From: Chrysomallon squamiferum | Lineage: Eukaryota; Mollusca; Gastropoda; Neomphalida; Peltospiridae | DNA: 64,000 nucleotides | Assembly (NCBI GenBank): GCA_012295275.1 | Contig: CM022679.1 | Span: 19,844,342 to 19,908,341 of the forward strand | Direction of reading: 5' to 3' | Shown: positions 59,973 through 64,000 of the stretch, piece by piece | How positions within the stretch are numbered: the first letter of the stretch is position 1 | How the letters are laid out: each line of letters begins with the position of its first letter | Made by a program: the position numbers and the translations under genes | Notes under the pieces: model-generated | The model's input: only the letters and a program-made list of their open reading frames with translations | What the model was told of the DNA's origin: nothing | The model's database searches: none

Positions 59973-62876
59973 GAACAGTGTAAGGAAGTACGCCAGGTAT
60001 TTGAAGAAGAACCTCTCACGCGTTTTGATTCTGTAACAAAAACTGCCTTAGGTAAGCTGGTGGAAACCATATTATTTTGAAAAACAAAACATTAATTTAA
60101 CAAATGTTGACACTGGCGTACAGCAAATTCCTGCTGTCTGAATCGCTGTCAACCAAGCATATCGTTGGCTGACGTCACAGTCCATCCTTGCTTTAATGTC
60201 GCATTTTACTTTGTCTTTGGCTCGCACCATTAATCTACTGACTTACTTGTTTTGTAAAACGACAAAAAGTTTTTTATTAACGATAAATTAACTCATGAAA
60301 GTAAAACTGTTAAAAAGGAAGTGAATCGCTTCCAGTTAGCCGCAGAATGCTTGTCAAGTCTATAATTATATCAGTAGCAGATATTTCATAAGCCGGACAC
60401 GAAACTATCAAAATAATGTTATTCATCCCTATTATGTTGCGTGTTTTGCATGGATTTGAATAAGTTACAAAGAAATTTGTACGTAAACAACGCTGGTCAA
60501 GTTTCTAAATATAAACGCAAAACCTAAATGTATAATATTATGTACTTACTTCATTTTCTGTATGATTATTTATTTCTCTTTCTTATGTATGTGATATAAT
60601 AAAATAAAAGTAAAATATATTACTTTAATTATAGTAAAAATGCGTTAAACTGTATTTATATTACATATTTATATCATACATAAGATTAAAATGTATTGTC
60701 TCTGAACATTATTACTATTACACAATTGTCAATTTAGAATACCGGATTTTCCTGTATGATGTTCACAAAAAACGTAGATGTGAATAAAAACGATATAAAT
60801 CATACTTTGAAAACACATTATACTATGAACTGCTTGTGTTGTATCTAATAATAGCTTTTGTTGTATCGACTGTTATAAAAATAACAAGATTTAAAATGCC
60901 AGAAAGATTTTATCTAGCCATTTTTCGGAAGTCTCGTAAACAACTTTAGACCACTGAGAGAGAAAATTGGGCGGCCTAAATAATGTAAGATGACTGGAGA
61001 CTTCTGAAGGCATATCCAGATAACAGTATAAAAATAGGGCCTTTTTCCGCCAAACGTTGTGATTTTATTAAATCCATTATAAAACAGAATATTATACAGA
61101 ACAAATCCAAATAGCATATTTGTAGATAAATTTGATCGAGCGTTATAGCTATTCTGCTGATCTCTGCTATATGGAAAAGAATTTTTTAAAGGTACTGTCA
61201 AAAGGAGACGAAGCTACCATTCTGAAATGTCCATCAACTGATTTCGTACAGCTCAGACATTCGTACTAAGAGAAAGTGTTCATTGAATCAATTCACCAAT
61301 TAGAATACTCAGATTATGGACACATTTGGCAATAATGGATCCGAAAATGTAGATGCGAGTCTTATGTTTTAACTCTCTGAAGGTAATTTTAGAAATTTAA
61401 GGAGTAATGAAGAAGAAATCATCTAGGCAGGTAAGTTATAAAAAAAACATTTTGGTCCGGATGTCATATATTTGAGAAAGCAATTATTGTCGACGCGCTT
61501 TGTGAACAGACATTTTAATAGTGTCAGTGACCCACACAGATACGAAATTATAAACCAAGGAAAATACTAAAGTCAGCCATTATTTACAGAAAGAAATACT
61601 ATTTGCCTATTTGTATGTGTCTGTATGAGTAGGTGAAGAAAATGCATGCAAGTAATTAAAGTCACCATTATGTCTAAATAGATTTCAAATCACAATTTGA
61701 TTAATACATTTAATGCACAATATCATAAGCTTACAATACAAGAAATAATAATGGTTATTATGATAATAATGATGATGATGATGATAGTAATAATAATAAT
61801 AAATTTAAACAAAATAATAATAACAACAACGAAAAACAAAGTTATTTATTGGAGAATATATGAAAAGGTAGCTATTTGACAACAACAGACGCCAATTTTC
61901 GATATAAATATAATTATTATTTCTGTATATTAAATGATTACTGTTTTTCACATTGTACGATACATTCTAAGTGTAGTGTACAGCAAATTGCACTGACGTC
62001 ACAAGACTGAGTCTACTGTGAGCATACAAGTAAATTATTATCATCTTTTTTAATGAGGTATGTCAGGTACCATGTATCAAAATCGTTAGGTGGATAAGAC
62101 TGAACATTCACATAGAATATTATTAGTGTGTTCTAAAATTTACAATTTGTTAAGGATAATTTTACAGACATAATGCCATCCGGCTTAATCGTTTCAATAT
62201 TTATGGAACATAAAACTTACAACCTACAGTGCTGTGTACGTATACATATCTAATATCATAACTGCTGGATTTCAGAGTAAATATTTTTTTAACTTCTTTA
62301 GAGATCGTAGTTGTCATGGAAAATTTACAAAAATCTCTAACATTTGTGCGCAAATTGTAACAAATTTGAATTAGTTAAACGTTTAGGACTATAAATATCA
62401 ATACATTTCGCTTTTAACATTAACTTGTTAAGGAAAAAAAAAAGAGAGAGAAAATGTGTTTCAGATCAACAATTTGCTTTGACATTACTGCAAAACGTGT
62501 CGCGAACTGCGAAACTAACGTTAAGAAAAAGTGGAAAGTGAAAATATTGAAACATTCCTCAGAAATATATCTATTCCAGTAACAGAAGTATTTTCAAGTT
62601 GGAGATATTCATTTACCAAAATCCTTCCGCTTATTTAAGTATTTTGGGCTGGAATGGGCAAGAAGTAATAAATAATCACCTGAGAAAGCATTAAATAATA
62701 ATTTTCTTGTTAGATTAAAAGTAGTTTTCATCTGAAATAAAGTCTTAACTTTCACTTTCACAACGTGTTGCTGCATAATCTTTCTGTGGTACATCGGATC
62801 TTAGCACCATTATTTTTATACCTGAGAACTTCAGTATTTACATTGACAAGAACCTGCTATGTATAAAGCCTTAATA

Positions 62877-62919
<43 letters not shown>

Positions 62920-63034
62920 GATCGTTGTATTTATATTATTTAGCTGCTTACATTATCATCAGCAGTACGAGTTTTATAAGTAACTAAAAGGTAAATGCAC
63001 AGACGAGTCTCTTCTTGCTCGTTCATTACTGTAA
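59973..63034. other. Intergenic region between chitinase promoter side and collagen IV 3' end
   Basis: Both flanking genes run on the minus strand, so this region holds the chitinase upstream sequence and the collagen 3' UTR. I see no convincing exon. It contains an AT run (about 62880-62914), an ATG/AAT-rich patch near 61755-61830 and a second copy of the GTACAGCAAATT...TGACGTCA pair at 61978-62003. A 95-codon minus-strand open frame at 60914-61201 has no recognisable motif. Confidence 0.6.
60170..60177. promoter_or_regulatory. CRE-like palindrome TGACGTCA upstream of chitinase
   Basis: A full 8-bp CREB/ATF-type palindrome lies about 200 bp upstream of the chitinase start codon. The flanking motif GTACAGCAAATT is at 60118-60129. 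Function is inferred from the motif only; the transcription start is unknown and an upstream non-coding exon is possible because an acceptor-like TTTTTGTTACAG precedes the first coding exon. Confidence 0.4.
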
Positions 63035-63963
63035 TCATCTCTGTGAAGCTGTACTGAGTAGACATACTCTACATCTGCTAACACGTCGTAAGTGATATCC
63101 GGCTTTTAGCGTCTCCTTAATGGGTTTAATTCGCGGGTCGTCGGGCACAGCGGCCAACCAAAAACTGAATTTACTGGAGAAGAAGAAACACTGACCGCGG
63201 CTGGTGCATTCCACAAATGGGTGTGTGGCAAAGTGTTCCAAACAGCTGCCAGGACTAGCTAAAGGCTGCCCGCCACCCATTCCTCCGTCAACATACTGCA
63301 AATATAAATTACTTTGGTTTCACTTTGTACACAGTTGTATGACCAAATTTGTGCATGTCGGTGTGCATGTCTGTGAATGTGTGTATTTTGCGTGTTATTG
63401 TCATCTTGCCAACAGGAAACACACACACGCCGTAATCAGTATGTGCACAGGCAAAAATGTTTCTTGTAATAAGTGAGCGTTGCCGAGTTAGTTTTAACTT
63501 TCTAATCACAGTTTTATTTATAAATTATTAAATAAATAAATATATCTAAATATGAAAGAAAAATTAAACTGTAACATGTACTCTTCCAAAAATAGATTGG
63601 AACTCACAAATGGTTTGTATATGTTTATACTTCCACCAGCAGTAAAGTTTATTAAATGCAGTAACAAAACTATTACCATGACGAAACTGTAACCAGTCCA
63701 CAGCTCTTCCCAGCCAGACGGACATTCTGGACTGTAGGTGGACTGACTGTGAACTGCTATCACTGGACCAGGCGCCTGGCACACTGAGCACCGGCTGATG
63801 TACCGCATCATCGTGTCGCCTTCCACTGGCATCATGGGAAGTCTCTCGTATGTAGAAAGCCAGTAACTAGTCCCTGTACGACTGGCGTAGTAGCAGATGT
63901 TGTTGATGTTACAGAACATCACTGGTACAGGGTTGAATTTCGGCAAACACGAACCAGCAAGAC
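63035..63963 (-). CDS. Collagen type IV alpha chain, last two exons (NC1 domain), partial
   Basis: Type IV collagen forms the basement-membrane network; its C-terminal NC1 domain directs trimer and hexamer assembly. Exon 63963-63677 encodes [70 protein letters not shown]. Exon 63295-63035 encodes [47 protein letters not shown] and a TGA at 63035-63037. The two halves are the usual NC1 internal duplication; 11 of the 12 NC1 cysteines are visible and the twelfth should lie in the exon upstream of the window. The splice phase at 63963 (after a Gly codon G) is normal. The alpha-chain subtype (alpha1-like or alpha2-like) cannot be fixed from this part alone. Confidence 0.93.
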
Positions 63964-64000
63964 CTGGCAAAGAAAGGAAGACTTAATACAATAAAAAATA
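63964..64000 (-). other. Collagen IV intron (partial) at right edge
   Basis: On the minus strand this is a pyrimidine-rich tract ending TTTGCCAG, the acceptor of the penultimate collagen exon. Confidence 0.8.

Overview
The window is animal nuclear DNA: AT-rich, intron-dense and full of simple repeats. It holds three spliced protein-coding genes and no bacterial-style operon. The gene set (an intron-rich DNA-PKcs, a secreted GH18 chitinase with a C-terminal CBM14 module, and a collagen IV NC1 domain), short introns of about 200-600 bp and the microsatellite style suggest an invertebrate. A lophotrochozoan, perhaps a gastropod mollusc, is my best guess, but the species is inferred and not demonstrated.

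Region 1 (1-48314, plus strand) is the 3' nine tenths of PRKDC, the catalytic subunit of DNA-dependent protein kinase. I traced 87 consecutive coding exons by matching splice sites to the known vertebrate protein. They join without a frame break into 11,532 nt (3,843 residues plus stop). They cover most of the HEAT-repeat arm, the NUC194-type central region, a phosphorylation-cluster region, the FAT domain, the PI3K-like kinase domain and FATC. The first roughly 287 residues lie upstream of the window. All catalytic motifs are intact. One intron uses a GC donor, another carries a decayed Mutator-like element, and a third holds a small inverted-repeat element.

Region 2 (48315-50693) is the PRKDC 3' UTR and the convergent spacer towards the chitinase gene. 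It contains a degenerate tandem repeat.

Region 3 (50694-59972, minus strand) is a complete ten-exon secreted chitinase gene of 489 residues: signal peptide, GH18 catalytic domain with intact DxxDxDxE, Ser/Thr-rich linker and a six-cysteine CBM14 domain. Its largest intron contains a minisatellite of about 1.85 kb beside what looks like a hAT transposon end. Another intron has a GC donor.

Region 4 (59973-63034) is the chitinase upstream region and the collagen 3' flank. It has two copies of a short motif pair that includes the palindrome TGACGTCA.

Region 5 (63035-64000, minus strand) holds the last two exons of a type IV collagen alpha chain, coding for most of its NC1 domain. The rest of that gene lies beyond the right edge.

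The three genes have unrelated roles (DNA end joining, chitin breakdown, basement membrane). I see no functional cluster.
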